Source: Betaproteobacteria bacterium | GTDB taxonomy: Bacteria > Pseudomonadota > Gammaproteobacteria > Burkholderiales > Ferrovaceae | DNA length: 44,824 bases | Assembly (NCBI GenBank): GCA_028868905.1 | Contig: JAGWTQ010000006.1 | Span: 1 to 44,824 of the forward strand | Reading direction: 5' to 3' | In this document: one piece after another, positions 21,700-34,802 of the stretch | Layout of the letters: each line of letters begins with the position of its first letter | How positions within the stretch are numbered: position 1 is the first letter of the stretch | The notes under the pieces: generated by a model | Databases searched by the model: none | The model's input: the letters and a program-made list of their open reading frames with translations, nothing else | What the model was told of the DNA's origin: nothing | Position numbers and translations under genes: made by a program

Positions 21700-23475
21700 A
21701 TGAGCGAATCACAGACCTTGTCGTTGCCCGACCGCATCCTGGCGCTGTTCCACGACGCCGTGCGGACCGTGGCTCCCGATGTACCCGTGTCCATTGTGCT
21801 GGAACGCCCGCGCCAGGCGGGACATGGCGAATATGCCAGCACCTTGGCGCTCCAGCTCGCCAAATCCTTGCAACGCCCGCCGCGCGACATTGCCCAGGCG
21901 CTGATTTCGGGCCTGCCTGCTTCCCCCCTGGTGGAAAAGGTGGAAATTGCGGGTCCCGGCTTCATCAACGTGTTTCTCACAGCGGCTGCAAAACAGTCCG
22001 TGGTGTCGGAGGTGCTGCAGGCCGGCTCGCGCTGGGGCACTGTCAGCGTGGGTCATGGCCGGCGGGTACAAGTGGAATTCGTTTCAAGCAACCCGACCGG
22101 CCCCCTTCACGTGGGGCATGGACGGGGCGCAGCCTTCGGGGCATCGCTGGCCAACGTGCTGGCCAAAGCCGGCTACGACGTGCAGCGCGAGTATTACGTC
22201 AACGATGCCGGACGGCAAATGGACATTCTGGCCGTCTCCACCTGGCTGCGCTACCTCACCGGGTTCGGCTCCAAAATCCATTTCCCCCCCAATGGGTACC
22301 AGGGGGATTACGTTGCCGCCATGGCAGGCCACCTTCGCCAAGCCGTCAGCCACACGCTGGTTCACCCCGATGAAGCCGTGCTTGCAGGAACCCCTGGCAT
22401 TGCTCCCCCGTTGCGGGAAGGGGACAAGGATGCCGATGCGCAAAACGAAGCGCACATGGATGCGTTGATCGCCAATGCCAAAACCCTGCTGGGCGACGGC
22501 TACAGGACCCTGCACCAGCTGGCGCTGCATGAACAGCTGGCCGATTGCCGGGAAGACCTGGAAGCGTTTGGTGTCGTCTTCGACCGCTGGTTTTCCGAAC
22601 AGTCACTGTACGACGACGGGTCAGTTGCCCGCGCCGTCGAGCGACTTGCGGCTGCAGGACACCTGTACGAGCAGGATGGCGCCCGCTGGTTCCGGTCCTC
22701 GGCGTTCGGCGACGAAAAAGATCGCGTCGTGCAACGCGAAAACGGTATTTTTACCTACTTCGCCTCCGACATTGCCTATCACGTCAACAAATTCGAACGC
22801 GGTTTTGACGTGATCGTCGACGTTTGGGGTGCCGACCACCACGGTTACATTCCCCGCGTCAGGGCGGCCTTGACCGCGCTCGGCTATGAAGCCCGGCACC
22901 TGCAGGTCCCCCTGGTCCAGTTTGTCAGCCTATACCGCCATGGCGAAAAGGCCCAGATGTCCACGCGCAAGGGCCAGTTCGTCACGTTGCGGGAACTGCG
23001 CACGGAAGTGGGCCCTGATGCCGCCCGATTCTTCTATGTGCTGCGAAAATCAGACCAGCATCTCGATTTTGATCTGGATCTGGCCAAGTCCGAAAGCAAC
23101 GACAACCCGGTGTACTACGTTCAGTACGCCCACGCCCGCATTCACAGCGTCCTGCAGAAATGGGGCGGAAACCCGGCTTTGTTGGCCAGCGTGCCCCTGG
23201 ATGCGCTCGAAAGCCCGCAGGAATTCGGCCTCATGCAGTGGCTTCGGGCCTACCCGGAAGTCATCGAGTCGGCAGCACGCGACCATGCGCCGCACCTGCT
23301 CGCTTTCTATCTCAAGGATCTGGCTGCCGCGCTGCACAGCTACTACAACGCGGTCCAGTTCCTGGTGCCTGAGGAATCGCTCAAGCTGGCGCGCCTGGCC
23401 TTGATCGGTGCGGTCGCGACCACCCTGCGCGATGGCCTGCAACTGCTGGGGGTGCGTGCCCCCGAATCCATGTAG
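21700..23475 (+). CDS. argS: Arginyl-tRNA synthetase
   Basis: A class I synthetase that charges tRNA-Arg. From the second ATG it has 591 residues. The order is an N-terminal Add1 domain, the HIGH-type motif as PTGPLHVGHGRG, the catalytic Rossmann fold, a degenerate KMSK-region QMSTRKGQFV and the helical anticodon-binding DALR domain at the C-terminus (YYNAVQFLVPEE). The ATG at 21676 would add eight residues. 21700 is preferred because a TATAAT overlaps the first ATG and a GAG lies five bases before the second. It follows priA by 46 bases and precedes a SPOR-domain gene by 11. Confidence 0.95.
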   Translation: MSESQTLSLPDRILALFHDAVRTVAPDVPVSIVLERPRQAGHGEYASTLALQLAKSLQRPPRDIAQALISGLPASPLVEKVEIAGPGFINVFLTAAAKQSVVSEVLQAGSRWGTVSVGHGRRVQVEFVSSNPTGPLHVGHGRGAAFGASLANVLAKAGYDVQREYYVNDAGRQMDILAVSTWLRYLTGFGSKIHFPPNGYQGDYVAAMAGHLRQAVSHTLVHPDEAVLAGTPGIAPPLREGDKDADAQNEAHMDALIANAKTLLGDGYRTLHQLALHEQLADCREDLEAFGVVFDRWFSEQSLYDDGSVARAVERLAAAGHLYEQDGARWFRSSAFGDEKDRVVQRENGIFTYFASDIAYHVNKFERGFDVIVDVWGADHHGYIPRVRAALTALGYEARHLQVPLVQFVSLYRHGEKAQMSTRKGQFVTLRELRTEVGPDAARFFYVLRKSDQHLDFDLDLAKSESNDNPVYYVQYAHARIHSVLQKWGGNPALLASVPLDALESPQEFGLMQWLRAYPEVIESAARDHAPHLLAFYLKDLAAALHSYYNAVQFLVPEESLKLARLALIGAVATTLRDGLQLLGVRAPESM

Positions 23476-23486
23476 GAGGCCTGTTC

Positions 23487-24173
23487 ATGGCGCAACGAGA
23501 AGCGGGACAGCAAGCCAGGAAATCGTCTTCACGGGAGCACCCCTTTCTCAGGGGCCTGCTGATCGGGCTGGTTCTGGGTGTCGGTCTTTCCGCGGGAGTG
23601 GCCCTGTACGTGACCCACATGCCCAGCCCATTCGTTGCCCATTCGGGGCAATCCTCCACGGCCCCTGATCATCCGCCCGCTGAAATGCCGGATATTTCCC
23701 GCCACGGACTCATGAACCCAAGCCCGGTCACATCCGAAGGTGCCGCTCCGGTTCCTGCGGCAGCTCCTGAAGCATCGCCAATCGCAGCACCTGTGCCGGG
23801 TGCGGCACCCGCTACACTCGGCGCCACGCTTCCCCTGCCTGCGCCCGCACCCCAGGCGCCGCCCGTAACACCTGCTGTCAAGGCGCCTGAACCCGCCGCC
23901 CAGGCCGCCATCTCGTATTTTGTCCAGACTGGGGCGTTCGGCAAGCAAGAAGAAGCCGACAACCAGCGCGCCCATCTGGCGCTTTTGGGTATCGATGCCA
24001 CAGTTCTCTCGCCTGAAACGACGGACCGACAATCCCTCTACCGCGTTCGAATCGGCCCGATGTCGACGGTTGATGAAGTCCGGACGCTGGTGGCCACACT
24101 TAAAAACAACGGCCTGTCTGCAAACATCATTAAAGTGACCTCTGTCAAAACCAAGGACACGACAGTCCATTAA
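23487..24173 (+). CDS. SPOR-domain cell-division protein (FtsN-like)
   Basis: A 228-residue bitopic membrane protein with a short basic N-terminus (about residues 1-22), one membrane helix (about residues 23-45, LLIGLVLGVGLSAGVALYV), and a long Ala/Pro-rich periplasmic linker (about 50-140). A C-terminal SPOR domain (about 142-220, from ISYFVQTGAFGKQEEA) would bind denuded peptidoglycan at the septum. The architecture is that of FtsN, but the FtsN-specific essential region cannot be recognised by eye, so no symbol is given. AGGAGG precedes the ATG. It sits between argS and dsbA, a conserved betaproteobacterial order. Confidence 0.88.
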   Translation: MAQREAGQQARKSSSREHPFLRGLLIGLVLGVGLSAGVALYVTHMPSPFVAHSGQSSTAPDHPPAEMPDISRHGLMNPSPVTSEGAAPVPAAAPEASPIAAPVPGAAPATLGATLPLPAPAPQAPPVTPAVKAPEPAAQAAISYFVQTGAFGKQEEADNQRAHLALLGIDATVLSPETTDRQSLYRVRIGPMSTVDEVRTLVATLKNNGLSANIIKVTSVKTKDTTVH

Positions 24174-24193
24174 TCCAAGGAGACGGAAATATC

Positions 24194-24832
24194 ATGAAAT
24201 GGTTAGTCACCGCAGGCAGGACGATGATTTCTGCCGTTTTGTTGCTCTCGCTTTCGTCGTTCGCTGCCGTGGTGGATCGCGATTACACCCTGGTCTCACC
24301 ACCGCAGCCGGTGGACACGCCCCGCAAGGTTGAAGTGGTGGAAGTCTTTTCCTACGCCTGTCCGCACTGCGCCGCCCTGGCTCCTGTCATTGAACCCTGG
24401 GCCCGGAAGCTTCCTTCCAACGTGGTGTACAAACGCATTCCCGTCAGCTTCGGCCGCTCCCAATGGACCGTACTTGCCCGCGCCTACTATGCGCTGGATG
24501 CCATGAATGAAGCGAATCGCCTGCAGGAGAAAATTTTTGCAGCCATCCACACGGAACACATCAACCTTTTTTCCCAGGATGTGCTGTTCGACTGGATTGA
24601 AAAGCAGGGAGTAAACCGCCAGAAATTCATCAGCGCGTTCAATTCCTTTGCCGTGCAAAGTGAAGTGATGCGAGGCGACCAGAAGGCCATGGCCTATGGA
24701 GTGGATTCGGTGCCCATGTTGATCGTGGACGGAAAGTACCGCACGTCACCCAGCATGGCCGGTAGCATCAACGCCGTGTTTCCAATCCTGAACGACCTGA
24801 TCCAGAAGGCGCTCAAAGACCGCAAGCTCTGA
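24194..24832 (+). CDS. dsbA: Thiol:disulfide interchange protein DsbA
   Basis: DsbA is a periplasmic oxidase that introduces disulfide bonds into exported proteins. The 212-residue product has an N-terminal signal peptide with a hydrophobic core (about residues 10-24) and a thioredoxin fold. The active site is Cys56-Pro-His-Cys59, the standard DsbA dipeptide, and the cis-proline is in DSVPMLIV. The helical insert lies between them. AAGGAG lies 11 bases before the ATG. The gene ends the rightward block and converges on glmU with a 14-base gap. Confidence 0.95.
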   Translation: MKWLVTAGRTMISAVLLLSLSSFAAVVDRDYTLVSPPQPVDTPRKVEVVEVFSYACPHCAALAPVIEPWARKLPSNVVYKRIPVSFGRSQWTVLARAYYALDAMNEANRLQEKIFAAIHTEHINLFSQDVLFDWIEKQGVNRQKFISAFNSFAVQSEVMRGDQKAMAYGVDSVPMLIVDGKYRTSPSMAGSINAVFPILNDLIQKALKDRKL

Positions 24833-24846
24833 GTTCGACTGGCCGG

Positions 24847-26199
24847 TCAGCTTTTCTTGGCCGGCCGTTTCCACCGCGTTACGGTCATTTGCTTGGAACG
24901 GGACAAGGTCAGCTGGTCCGCGGGCACCGCGGTGACGATGGTGGACCCGGCGCCAATGGTCGCTCCGCGACCGACCGTAACCGGAGCCACCAGCTGTGTA
25001 TCCGAACCAATGAACACGTCATCTTCGATGACTGTCCGGTGTTTGTTGACCCCGTCGTAATTGCAGGTGATGGTGCCGGCACCCACGTTGACGCGGGCGC
25101 CGACCGTGCTGTCGCCCACGTAGGAAAGATGGTTGGCCTTGGTTTCTTGGCCAAGAACGCTGTTTTTTATTTCCACAAAATTCCCGATGTGGACTTCGGC
25201 CGCCATCTCCGTTCCGGGTCGAAGCCGGGCGTAAGGACCGATCCTGCAGTTGCGCCCCACGCGTGCGCCGTCTACATGGCTGAAGGGCAATACGAGGGTG
25301 CCCGCCCCGACATGGCTGTCGCGAATCACACAGTGGGGACCGACACTGACGCCGTCCTCCAGCACCACGTTGCCTTCAAAGACACAGCCCACGTCAATTT
25401 GCACATCGCGGCCGCATGACAGGCTTCCGCGAACATCCAGGCGCTCGGGGTCGGCCAGCGTGACGCCCGATTCCAGCAGCTTGTCGGCGGTTTCGCGCTG
25501 AAACAGGCGTTCCAGCTGGGCGAGCTGTTTTTTGCTGTTCACGCCAAGCGCCTCCCAGAAATGGCCAGGACGGCAGGTGCGGATGGGAATGCCATCGCGC
25601 ACAGCCAAGGACACCACGTCCGTCAGGTAATACTCGTTTTGGTCATTGTTGCAGGAAAGCTGTTCAAGCCAGCCCCCCAGTCGTTCTGCCGGCAATGCCA
25701 TGATGCCGGTATTGACTTCGGTGATGGCGCGCTCCGATTCGTTGGCGTCGCGCTCTTCCCGGATGCCGGTCACTGCGCCCGCCGTATTGCGCAAAATGCG
25801 GCCGTACCCCTGCGGCTGGTCCAATTCCTGGACCAGCAGGGCAAGTGCCCCGTCTGCTGCAGACAAGGCAAGGCCGTGAAGCGTTTCGGGTTGCAATAGC
25901 GGCACATCACCGTAAAGCACGAGAACGGTGCCTTGGGAAGGTAGCAGGGGAAGCGCCTGCATGAGGGCATGGCCGGTGCCCTGCTGCGGCTCCTGCAGGG
26001 CCCACTGAATGGTTGGACCGGAAAACGCGGACTGGACGGCCTGTGCTCCGTGGCCATGAACCACCACAACCGTCTGCGGCTGGAGGTGTCCGGCCGCTTC
26101 CAGCACATGTTGCAGCAGGGGCTTTCCTGCCAGTCGATGCAGCACCTTGGGAAGTGCCGAGTGCATGCGTTTGCCTTGCCCTGCGGCAAGGATGACCAC
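24847..26199 (-). CDS. glmU: Bifunctional GlmU: N-acetylglucosamine-1-phosphate uridyltransferase and glucosamine-1-phosphate acetyltransferase
   Basis: GlmU makes UDP-GlcNAc for peptidoglycan and lipopolysaccharide in two steps. The 450-residue product has the N-terminal nucleotidyltransferase domain ([29 protein letters not shown]). A C-terminal left-handed beta-helix acetyltransferase domain (hexapeptide repeats, [21 protein letters not shown]) follows. The start is a GTG that gives MVILAAG, close to the usual MNIVILAAG. No ATG is in frame upstream, and no clear Shine-Dalgarno sequence is seen. It lies 20 bases after atpC, the usual atp-glmU linkage, and is probably read from the atp operon. 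Confidence 0.95.
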   Translation of the reverse strand: MVILAAGQGKRMHSALPKVLHRLAGKPLLQHVLEAAGHLQPQTVVVVHGHGAQAVQSAFSGPTIQWALQEPQQGTGHALMQALPLLPSQGTVLVLYGDVPLLQPETLHGLALSAADGALALLVQELDQPQGYGRILRNTAGAVTGIREERDANESERAITEVNTGIMALPAERLGGWLEQLSCNNDQNEYYLTDVVSLAVRDGIPIRTCRPGHFWEALGVNSKKQLAQLERLFQRETADKLLESGVTLADPERLDVRGSLSCGRDVQIDVGCVFEGNVVLEDGVSVGPHCVIRDSHVGAGTLVLPFSHVDGARVGRNCRIGPYARLRPGTEMAAEVHIGNFVEIKNSVLGQETKANHLSYVGDSTVGARVNVGAGTITCNYDGVNKHRTVIEDDVFIGSDTQLVAPVTVGRGATIGAGSTIVTAVPADQLTLSRSKQMTVTRWKRPAKKS

Positions 26200-26219
26200 A
26201 CTGGGTGCGGTCAGGGTGT

Positions 26220-26648
26220 TCAGTGCCCGGCCTTGCGCAACCGTTTGATGGTTGCGAGCTGCGCCATGGCATCAGCCAGTTCTGCTGTTGCCTTGGCATA
26301 ATCGATTTCCGCCGAGCGGTCGTGCAACGCTTCTTCGGCCAAACGTTTGGCTTCCAGGGCTTTTGCCTCATCCAGATCATGACCACGGACTGCCGTATCT
26401 GCCAGTACCGTGACACTGTCGGGCTGAACCTCAAGAATCCCGCCGGAAATAAACACAAGCTCTTCGTCAGCCTGATCGGGCAGACGCAGTCGGACCGTAC
26501 CTGCGCGAATGCGGGTGATCAGCGGCGTGTGCCGCGGGTAGATACCCAGTTCGCCCAGTTCGCCGGGCAGGACGACAAATTCGGCATTGCCCGAAAAGAT
26601 CTGCTTTTCGGCACTGACGACGTCCACATGGATCAGGTTGGCCATCAC
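26220..26648 (-). CDS. atpC: ATP synthase epsilon subunit
   Basis: A 142-residue rotor-stalk subunit of F1 that couples the gamma shaft to the c-ring and can inhibit ATP hydrolysis. The N-terminal beta-sandwich is recognisable from [32 protein letters not shown] and the [20 protein letters not shown] block. The C-terminal two-helix region is Ala- and Lys-rich and ends at RLRKAGH. It is the last atp gene, with atpD nine bases upstream and glmU 20 bases downstream. Confidence 0.95.
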   Translation of the reverse strand: MMANLIHVDVVSAEKQIFSGNAEFVVLPGELGELGIYPRHTPLITRIRAGTVRLRLPDQADEELVFISGGILEVQPDSVTVLADTAVRGHDLDEAKALEAKRLAEEALHDRSAEIDYAKATAELADAMAQLATIKRLRKAGH

Positions 26649-26657
26649 AGCGCTCCG

Positions 26658-28046
<1,389 letters not shown>

Positions 28047-28074
28047 CTAAACGTTATCTATGTATGAATTGGGT

Positions 28075-28950
28075 TTAAACCGCTGCGGCGCCGCCGACGA
28101 TTTCGGACAGTTCCTTGGTAATCGCGGCCTGCCGGGTCTTGTTGTAGATCAGCTGGAGTTCGTCGATCACACTGCCTGCATTGTCCGAAGCCGCTTTCAT
28201 GGCCACCATGCGAGCGCTTTGCTCGGAGGCGATGTTTTCGGCCACAGCCTGGTAAATCAGGGCTTCCACGTAGCGGAGCATCAGGTCGTCCACCACGGAC
28301 CGGGGGTCCGGTTCGTAGATGTAATCCCAGGCGGCCGCTTCAATCGCTGTTTCGCCGGACAGGTATTCCTTGGGCAGAGGCAGCAGGGGCTCGACCACTG
28401 GTTCCTGCTTCATGGTGTTCACGAAGCGGTTGTAGGCAAGATACACCGCATCCACCCGGCCTTCGGCATACAAATCCAGCATCACTTTGAGCGGGCCGAT
28501 GAGCTTGTCGAGATGGGGCGTATCTCCGATTTGGACCAACTGGGCCACGACCGGCGCACCGATCCGTTGCAGGAAACCGAGGCCCTTGTTGCCGATGGCC
28601 ACCGCTTGCACCTTGGCACCGCCCTCTTCCCACTGCTTCATGGATTGGGTCACCAGGCGCAACAGGTTGGTATTCAGCCCGCCGCAAAGCCCTTTGTCGG
28701 AAGTCACCACCACAACCCCCACGTTGCGCACCGGTTCGCGGCGCACCATGAAGGCGTGGCGATATTCCGGATGAGCTTGTGCCAGATGGGACGCCACTTT
28801 TCGGATTTTTTCGCCATAAGGCCGGGAAGCCCGCATGCGTTCCTGCGCCTTGCGCATTTTGCTTGCAGCCACCATTTCCATGGCCTTGGTGATCTTGCGC
28901 GTGTTTTGCACGCTCTTGATCTTCATCCGGATTTCTTTTGAACCCGCCAT
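28075..28950 (-). CDS. atpG: ATP synthase gamma subunit
   Basis: The 291-residue central shaft of F1. The long N-terminal coiled-coil helix ([32 protein letters not shown] region), the central Rossmann-like part with [16 protein letters not shown], and the C-terminal helix ([20 protein letters not shown]) match the family. The very C-terminus ends in [12 protein letters not shown], a conserved tail that sits inside the alpha3beta3 barrel. It is about the usual length and in the normal operon position. Confidence 0.97.
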   Translation of the reverse strand: MAGSKEIRMKIKSVQNTRKITKAMEMVAASKMRKAQERMRASRPYGEKIRKVASHLAQAHPEYRHAFMVRREPVRNVGVVVVTSDKGLCGGLNTNLLRLVTQSMKQWEEGGAKVQAVAIGNKGLGFLQRIGAPVVAQLVQIGDTPHLDKLIGPLKVMLDLYAEGRVDAVYLAYNRFVNTMKQEPVVEPLLPLPKEYLSGETAIEAAAWDYIYEPDPRSVVDDLMLRYVEALIYQAVAENIASEQSARMVAMKAASDNAGSVIDELQLIYNKTRQAAITKELSEIVGGAAAV

Positions 28951-28977
28951 TTCTTAAGCTCCGTCGCGCACCAAGAC

Positions 28978-30519
28978 TCAGTAAACGCCTGTTTTCTTGA
29001 AATCCTGGATGGCTGCATCCAGCGCCTTCTCGGTATCCCCGTCGAGATCCTGCGTGCTGGCGATCTTGTCGACGATGGCTGCGTACTTGGTCTTCAGGAA
29101 CGCGCGCAGGCCGGACTCGAAAGCCAGTGCACGCTTGACTTCCACGTCGTCGTAGTAACCCTTGTTGACGGCAAACAGCGTGACCGCCATTTCAGCCACA
29201 GAAAGGGTCGCGTACTGCGCCTGCTTCATCAGCTCGGTCACCATGCGACCGCGTTCCAGTTGCTTGCGGGTGGCGTCGTCGAGGTCGGAAGCGAACTGGG
29301 CAAACGCCGCCAGTTCACGGTACTGGGCCAGCGCCAGACGCACGCCACCGCCGAGTTTCTTGATGACCTTGGTCTGTGCGGCCCCACCCACGCGGGACAC
29401 CGAAATGCCCGCGTTGATGGCGGGGCGGATACCGGCGTTGAAAAGATCAGTTTCAAGGAAGATTTGGCCGTCGGTAATGGAAATCACGTTGGTAGGCACG
29501 AAGGCCGTCACGTCGCCCGCCTGGGTTTCAATGATGGGCAGCGCGGTGAGCGAACCGGTTTTTCCTTTCACTTCGCCTTTGGTTTCCCGTTCCACGTATT
29601 CTTCGTTGACGCGGGCTGCGCGCTCCAGAAGACGGGAATGCAGGTAGAAAACGTCGCCAGGATAAGCTTCACGGCCCGGAGGACGGCGCAACAGCAGCGA
29701 AATCTGACGGTAGGCCCAAGCCTGCTTGGTCAGGTCATCATAAATGATGAGTGCATCCTGGCCGCGGTCGCGGAAATATTCGCCCATGGAACAGCCGGCA
29801 TAAGGCGCGATGAACTGCATGGCTGCCGAGTCCGAAGCAGTGGCGGCCACCACGATGGTGTATTCCATCGCCCCGTGTTCTTCCAGTTTGCGCACCACGT
29901 TGGCGATGGAGGACGCTTTCTGCCCAATGGCCACGTAAATGCAGGTCATGTTCTGACCTTTCTGGTTGATGATGGTGTCCACGGCCACGGCAGTCTTTCC
30001 GGTCTGGCGGTCGCCGATGATGAGCTCGCGTTGTCCGCGGCCGATGGGCACCATCGAATCCACGGATTTAAGGCCGGTTTGCACCGGCTGGGACACGGAT
30101 TTTCTCCAGATCACCCCGGGGGCGATCTTTTCGATCGGGGAAGTCTGTTTGGCATTGATCGGCCCCTTGCCGTCAATCGGCTTGCCCAGGGCATCCACGA
30201 CGCGCCCGATCAGTTCGGGCCCGACCGGTACTTCCAGGATGCGGCCCGTGCAGGTCACGGTGTCGCCTTCGCTGATGTGTTCGTAGTCACCCAGAACCAC
30301 GGCACCGACGGAATCGCGCTCGAGGTTCAGGGCTAGGCCAAACGTGTTTTTGGGAAACTCGATCATTTCCCCCTGCATCACGTCTGTCAGTCCATGGACG
30401 CGGACAATGCCGTCCGTCACAGACACGACCGTGCCCTGGGTGCGGGCTTCCGCTGTGACGGGAAGACTCTGGATCTTCGCCTTGATCAGTTCGCTAATTT
30501 CCGACGGGTTCAACTGCAT
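28978..30519 (-). CDS. atpA: ATP synthase alpha subunit
   Basis: The non-catalytic nucleotide-binding F1 subunit, 513 residues. The N-terminus ([14 protein letters not shown]) binds delta. The P-loop is [14 protein letters not shown] near residue 170. The segment [11 protein letters not shown] holds the arginine that reaches into the beta-subunit active site. [24 protein letters not shown] is the conserved central block. Length and operon position are standard. Confidence 0.98.
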   Translation of the reverse strand: MQLNPSEISELIKAKIQSLPVTAEARTQGTVVSVTDGIVRVHGLTDVMQGEMIEFPKNTFGLALNLERDSVGAVVLGDYEHISEGDTVTCTGRILEVPVGPELIGRVVDALGKPIDGKGPINAKQTSPIEKIAPGVIWRKSVSQPVQTGLKSVDSMVPIGRGQRELIIGDRQTGKTAVAVDTIINQKGQNMTCIYVAIGQKASSIANVVRKLEEHGAMEYTIVVAATASDSAAMQFIAPYAGCSMGEYFRDRGQDALIIYDDLTKQAWAYRQISLLLRRPPGREAYPGDVFYLHSRLLERAARVNEEYVERETKGEVKGKTGSLTALPIIETQAGDVTAFVPTNVISITDGQIFLETDLFNAGIRPAINAGISVSRVGGAAQTKVIKKLGGGVRLALAQYRELAAFAQFASDLDDATRKQLERGRMVTELMKQAQYATLSVAEMAVTLFAVNKGYYDDVEVKRALAFESGLRAFLKTKYAAIVDKIASTQDLDGDTEKALDAAIQDFKKTGVY

Positions 30520-30561
30520 GGTGTTCTCCTGACAGGCGGGCTCGTTGAGCCTGCCTTTGCT

Positions 30562-31098
30562 TTAACGTTTTAGCGCAACAGCCATTTGATCGATGCGGGC
30601 ACGGACGGATCCGTCAATCACCACATCGCCTACGGTCACTTTCACGCCGCCGATCAACGATCCGTCAACCGATACCTCTGGCCGGATTTTCCGGGCAAAC
30701 CGTTTCTCGAGACCGCTGACCAGCTGGTCGAGTTCTTGCGCAGCCAAGGGAAAGGCACTGACGATCTGGGCGTCGAGCTGCCCTTCGTGCTGATGCCGCA
30801 AGATTTCAAACTGCCGGCTGATGGCGGGGAGGGCCGAGATGCGGTGGTTGTCCACCAGAAGCTGGACCAGCTTTTTGCCTTCCTCGTTCAGCTTTCCTTC
30901 GCATACGGACAGGAAAACGCCGGCCAGCTGGGCACGATCCAGGCGGGGATTGCCCACCAGGGCCGCCATGTCGGAATCACTGGCAACGGCCGAAAGCCAT
31001 TGCAAGGTCTCAGACCAGCGGTCCAGCGCTTTTTCTTCCAGAGCCAGTTTGAATACGGCTTCCGCATAGGGTCTGGCAATCGTTGTGATCTCTGCCAT
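30562..31098 (-). CDS. atpH: ATP synthase delta subunit
   Basis: A 178-residue peripheral-stalk subunit that joins the top of F1 to the b-subunit dimer. It has the family pattern: TIARPYAEAVFKLA at the N-terminus, a helical N-domain, and a C-terminal domain with VSVDGSLIGGVKVTVGDVVIDGSVRARIDQM, the most conserved block. It lies between atpF (nine bases away) and atpA (42 bases away). Confidence 0.96.
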   Translation of the reverse strand: MAEITTIARPYAEAVFKLALEEKALDRWSETLQWLSAVASDSDMAALVGNPRLDRAQLAGVFLSVCEGKLNEEGKKLVQLLVDNHRISALPAISRQFEILRHQHEGQLDAQIVSAFPLAAQELDQLVSGLEKRFARKIRPEVSVDGSLIGGVKVTVGDVVIDGSVRARIDQMAVALKR

Positions 31099-31106
31099 GA
31101 TGATCC

Positions 31107-31577
31107 TTACAGCTCGGTGCGGATGGAGGCCAGAAGTTCCGAATGGGCCTGGGCATTGATTTCGCGGCGCAGTATTTTTTCGGCTCCGGCAACTGCCAGA
31201 TCTGCCACGCGATCGCGAAGCGATTCCTTGGCGCGCATGACTTCCTGCTCCACTTCGGACTTCGACTGGGCAATCACCCGGTCCGCCTCGGCTTTCGCTT
31301 CAAGACGGGCTTCCTCGATGATTTCACTGCGACGCTTTTCGGACAGAGCAATGATCTCCGCTGCCTTGGCCTTGGCTTCGTTCAGCGCTTCTTCGGAACG
31401 GCGTTCGGCCAGGACCAGATCCTGTTTGCCACGCTCGGCCGCGGCAAGGCCGTCGGCGATTTTGCGTGCCCGCTCTTCAAGAGCGGCGACCAGCGGCGGC
31501 CACACGAATTTCATGGTGAACCAGATCAGGATCGCAAATGTGATGGCCTGACCGATGATAGTGGCATTGATGTTCAT
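31107..31577 (-). CDS. atpF: ATP synthase b subunit
   Basis: A 156-residue peripheral-stalk subunit. One N-terminal membrane helix (about residues 5-28) is followed by a long charged Ala/Glu/Arg-rich helix that dimerises as a right-handed coiled coil and ends near delta. The conserved [17 protein letters not shown] block follows the membrane helix. Only one b-type gene is present, so this is a homodimeric b2 stalk, as in other non-photosynthetic proteobacteria. Confidence 0.97.
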   Translation of the reverse strand: MNINATIIGQAITFAILIWFTMKFVWPPLVAALEERARKIADGLAAAERGKQDLVLAERRSEEALNEAKAKAAEIIALSEKRRSEIIEEARLEAKAEADRVIAQSKSEVEQEVMRAKESLRDRVADLAVAGAEKILRREINAQAHSELLASIRTEL

Positions 31578-31610
31578 GCCTGTGCTCCCAAAATTTCGGC
31601 TTGCTGGTTA

Positions 31611-31920
<310 letters not shown>

Positions 31921-31952
31921 ACTGCCAAATCTTCCAGTCCGCACCTTCCGGC

Positions 31953-33090
<1,138 letters not shown>

Positions 33091-33115
33091 GCGGGGGCGC
33101 CTGCCAAACGGCCGG

Positions 33116-33145
33116 ATTATAAACCGGGTCCAAACAAAGGGTCAA
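33116..33145 (-). promoter_or_regulatory. Sigma-70 promoter of the atp operon
   Basis: On the minus strand, TTGACC (33145-33140), an 18-base spacer and a perfect TATAAT (33121-33116) lie between parB and atpI. The predicted start near 33109 leaves a short leader. Eleven of twelve consensus bases match, the strongest promoter in the window by eye. It separates the atp operon from the parAB genes upstream. Confidence 0.7.
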
Positions 33146-33154
33146 TGATAGTGG

Positions 33155-34000
33155 TCAAGCGCGCAAAAGCTGGAGCAGCCCATCCAGCTGATCAAGGCTG
33201 TGATAGCGGATGGCCAGGGTTCCCGCACCCCCTCTGCCGGACTTGAGCGTCACAGTGGCACCGAGGCGGTCGGACAGTTCATCCTGCAGCGCAACCAGGT
33301 CTCTTGCCAAGGAATGACGCTCGCTGCGTGGCTTGTCGGAAAGCAGCCGCTGCACCCGTTGTTCCGTTTCGCGGACAGACCAGCGTTTGGCCACCACTTC
33401 AGCCGCCACCGCTTGCTGCCGGCTGGGGGGCAGCGGCAGTAATGCCCGGGCATGCCCCATTTCCAATAGGCCATCCATTAACAGTGAGCGCACACTATCT
33501 TGTAAATTGAGGAGCCGCAGCAAATTGGAAACCGCGCTGCGGGAACGGCCAACAGCCTGTGCAGCACTATCATGGGTCATGCCGAATTCGCGGATCAACC
33601 GGTCCAGGCCCAGGGCCTCTTCCAGGGGGTTGAGGTCTTCTCGCTGGATGTTTTCGATCAATGCCACCGCCAGCGTCGCCTCATCCGGAATCAGGCGCAC
33701 CAGTACGGGAATTTCTGCGAGCCCGGCCAGTTGTGCCGCGCGCCAGCGCCGTTCACCGGCAATGATTTCATAGCGGCCGTCCTGCAGCGGACGCACCAGC
33801 ACGGGTTGCAGCAATCCCTGGGACCGGATGGATTCGCTGAGCTCCTGCAGCGATTCGGGATCCATGCGGCTGCGCGGCTGGTATTTCCCCGGCTGGAGCT
33901 GGTGGACCGGCAGCAACGATGGGTGCTGTCCAGACGCCGGCGTCGGTTCGGCTCCCAGCAACGCATCCAGCCCGCGTCCCAGCCCCTTTGCTTTCACCAT
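33155..34000 (-). CDS. parB: Chromosome partitioning protein ParB
   Basis: A parS-binding CTPase clamp that loads at the centromere and spreads. The 281-residue product begins with the family N-terminal KGLGRGLDALLG, followed by the CTP-binding boxes (YEIIAGERRWRAAQLAG and LIENIQREDLNPLEEA). A helix-turn-helix follows (GMTHDSAAQAVGRSRSAVSNLLRLL), and then a C-terminal dimerisation region. The ATG at 34000 gives the standard N-terminus. A longer in-frame extension overlaps parA and is not family-like. A perfect parS lies about 3.4 kb upstream. Confidence 0.96.
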   Translation of the reverse strand: MVKAKGLGRGLDALLGAEPTPASGQHPSLLPVHQLQPGKYQPRSRMDPESLQELSESIRSQGLLQPVLVRPLQDGRYEIIAGERRWRAAQLAGLAEIPVLVRLIPDEATLAVALIENIQREDLNPLEEALGLDRLIREFGMTHDSAAQAVGRSRSAVSNLLRLLNLQDSVRSLLMDGLLEMGHARALLPLPPSRQQAVAAEVVAKRWSVRETEQRVQRLLSDKPRSERHSLARDLVALQDELSDRLGATVTLKSGRGGAGTLAIRYHSLDQLDGLLQLLRA

Positions 34001-34019
34001 GTTTGAATCCTCCGGTATA

Positions 34020-34802
34020 TCAGTGTGATGCGTGCCCGTTTTCAAAGCGTTCCAGGATTTCCCGGGTGAGCTGAAGGTAAGCCTGCGCCCCCTTGGAAAC
34101 CGGGTCGTATTTGAGTGCCGGCTGACCGTGGCTGGGTGCCTCCGCAAGCCGCACGTTTCTTGGAATGGACGTCTGGTAAACCTTGCCGCCGAAGTGGCGT
34201 TCGAGCTGCGCTGAAACCTGTTGGGCCAGCGCGTTGCGTGGGTCCAGCATGGTGCGCAGCAACCCCTCGATTTCCAGCCCCGTATTCAGGTGACCGCGCA
34301 CGCGACGGATGGTCTGTACCAGGTCGGATAACCCCTCAAGCGCGTAATACTCGCATTGCATGGGAATCAGCACCCGCCAGGCGGCGGCGAGCCCGTTGAC
34401 GGTCAGCAGGTTGAGTGCCGGAGGACAATCGATCAGCACCACGTCATAGTCGCCCAGGGCTTGGGCCAGGGCATTTTTCAGCCGGTATTCGCGCTGCGGA
34501 GCATCCACCAGCTCCACTTCCGCTCCAGCCAGCTCGCGGTTGGCCGGCAGGACATCGTATCCGCCCGCCTCGGAACGAACGCGGGCCCCCTTGAGGTCCG
34601 TCTGTTCCAGCAACAGGTGATAAACCGAGTGCTGCAGCGCGGATTTGTCGATGCCACTGCCCGTGGTCGCGTTCCCTTGCGGGTCCAGGTCAACCAGCAG
34701 GGCACGCCGGCCCAGTGCGGCCAGGCTGGCAGCCACATTGACGACGGTGGTGGTTTTGCCCACCCCTCCCTTCTGGTTGGTCACGGCCAGGACATGCATC
34801 AT
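34020..34802 (-). CDS. parA: Chromosome partitioning ATPase ParA (Soj)
   Basis: A deviant-Walker ATPase that binds DNA non-specifically and drives ParB-parS segregation. The 260-residue product has KGGVGKTTT near residue 11, DLDPQGNATTG (switch I) and LIDCPPALNLLTVNGL (Walker B). The start overlaps the rsmG stop as ATGA (34799-34802); the next ATG at 34799 is equally possible. No extended N-terminal helix-turn-helix is present, so this is the chromosomal Soj type, not the plasmid P1 type. parB follows after 19 bases. Confidence 0.96.
   Translation of the reverse strand: MMHVLAVTNQKGGVGKTTTVVNVAASLAALGRRALLVDLDPQGNATTGSGIDKSALQHSVYHLLLEQTDLKGARVRSEAGGYDVLPANRELAGAEVELVDAPQREYRLKNALAQALGDYDVVLIDCPPALNLLTVNGLAAAWRVLIPMQCEYYALEGLSDLVQTIRRVRGHLNTGLEIEGLLRTMLDPRNALAQQVSAQLERHFGGKVYQTSIPRNVRLAEAPSHGQPALKYDPVSKGAQAYLQLTREILERFENGHASH

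Noticed and set aside
24837-24858. GACT-GGCC-GGTC hairpin followed by TTTTCTT after dsbA
   Set aside because: The stem has only four pairs, one of them G-U, so it is too weak to call a terminator.
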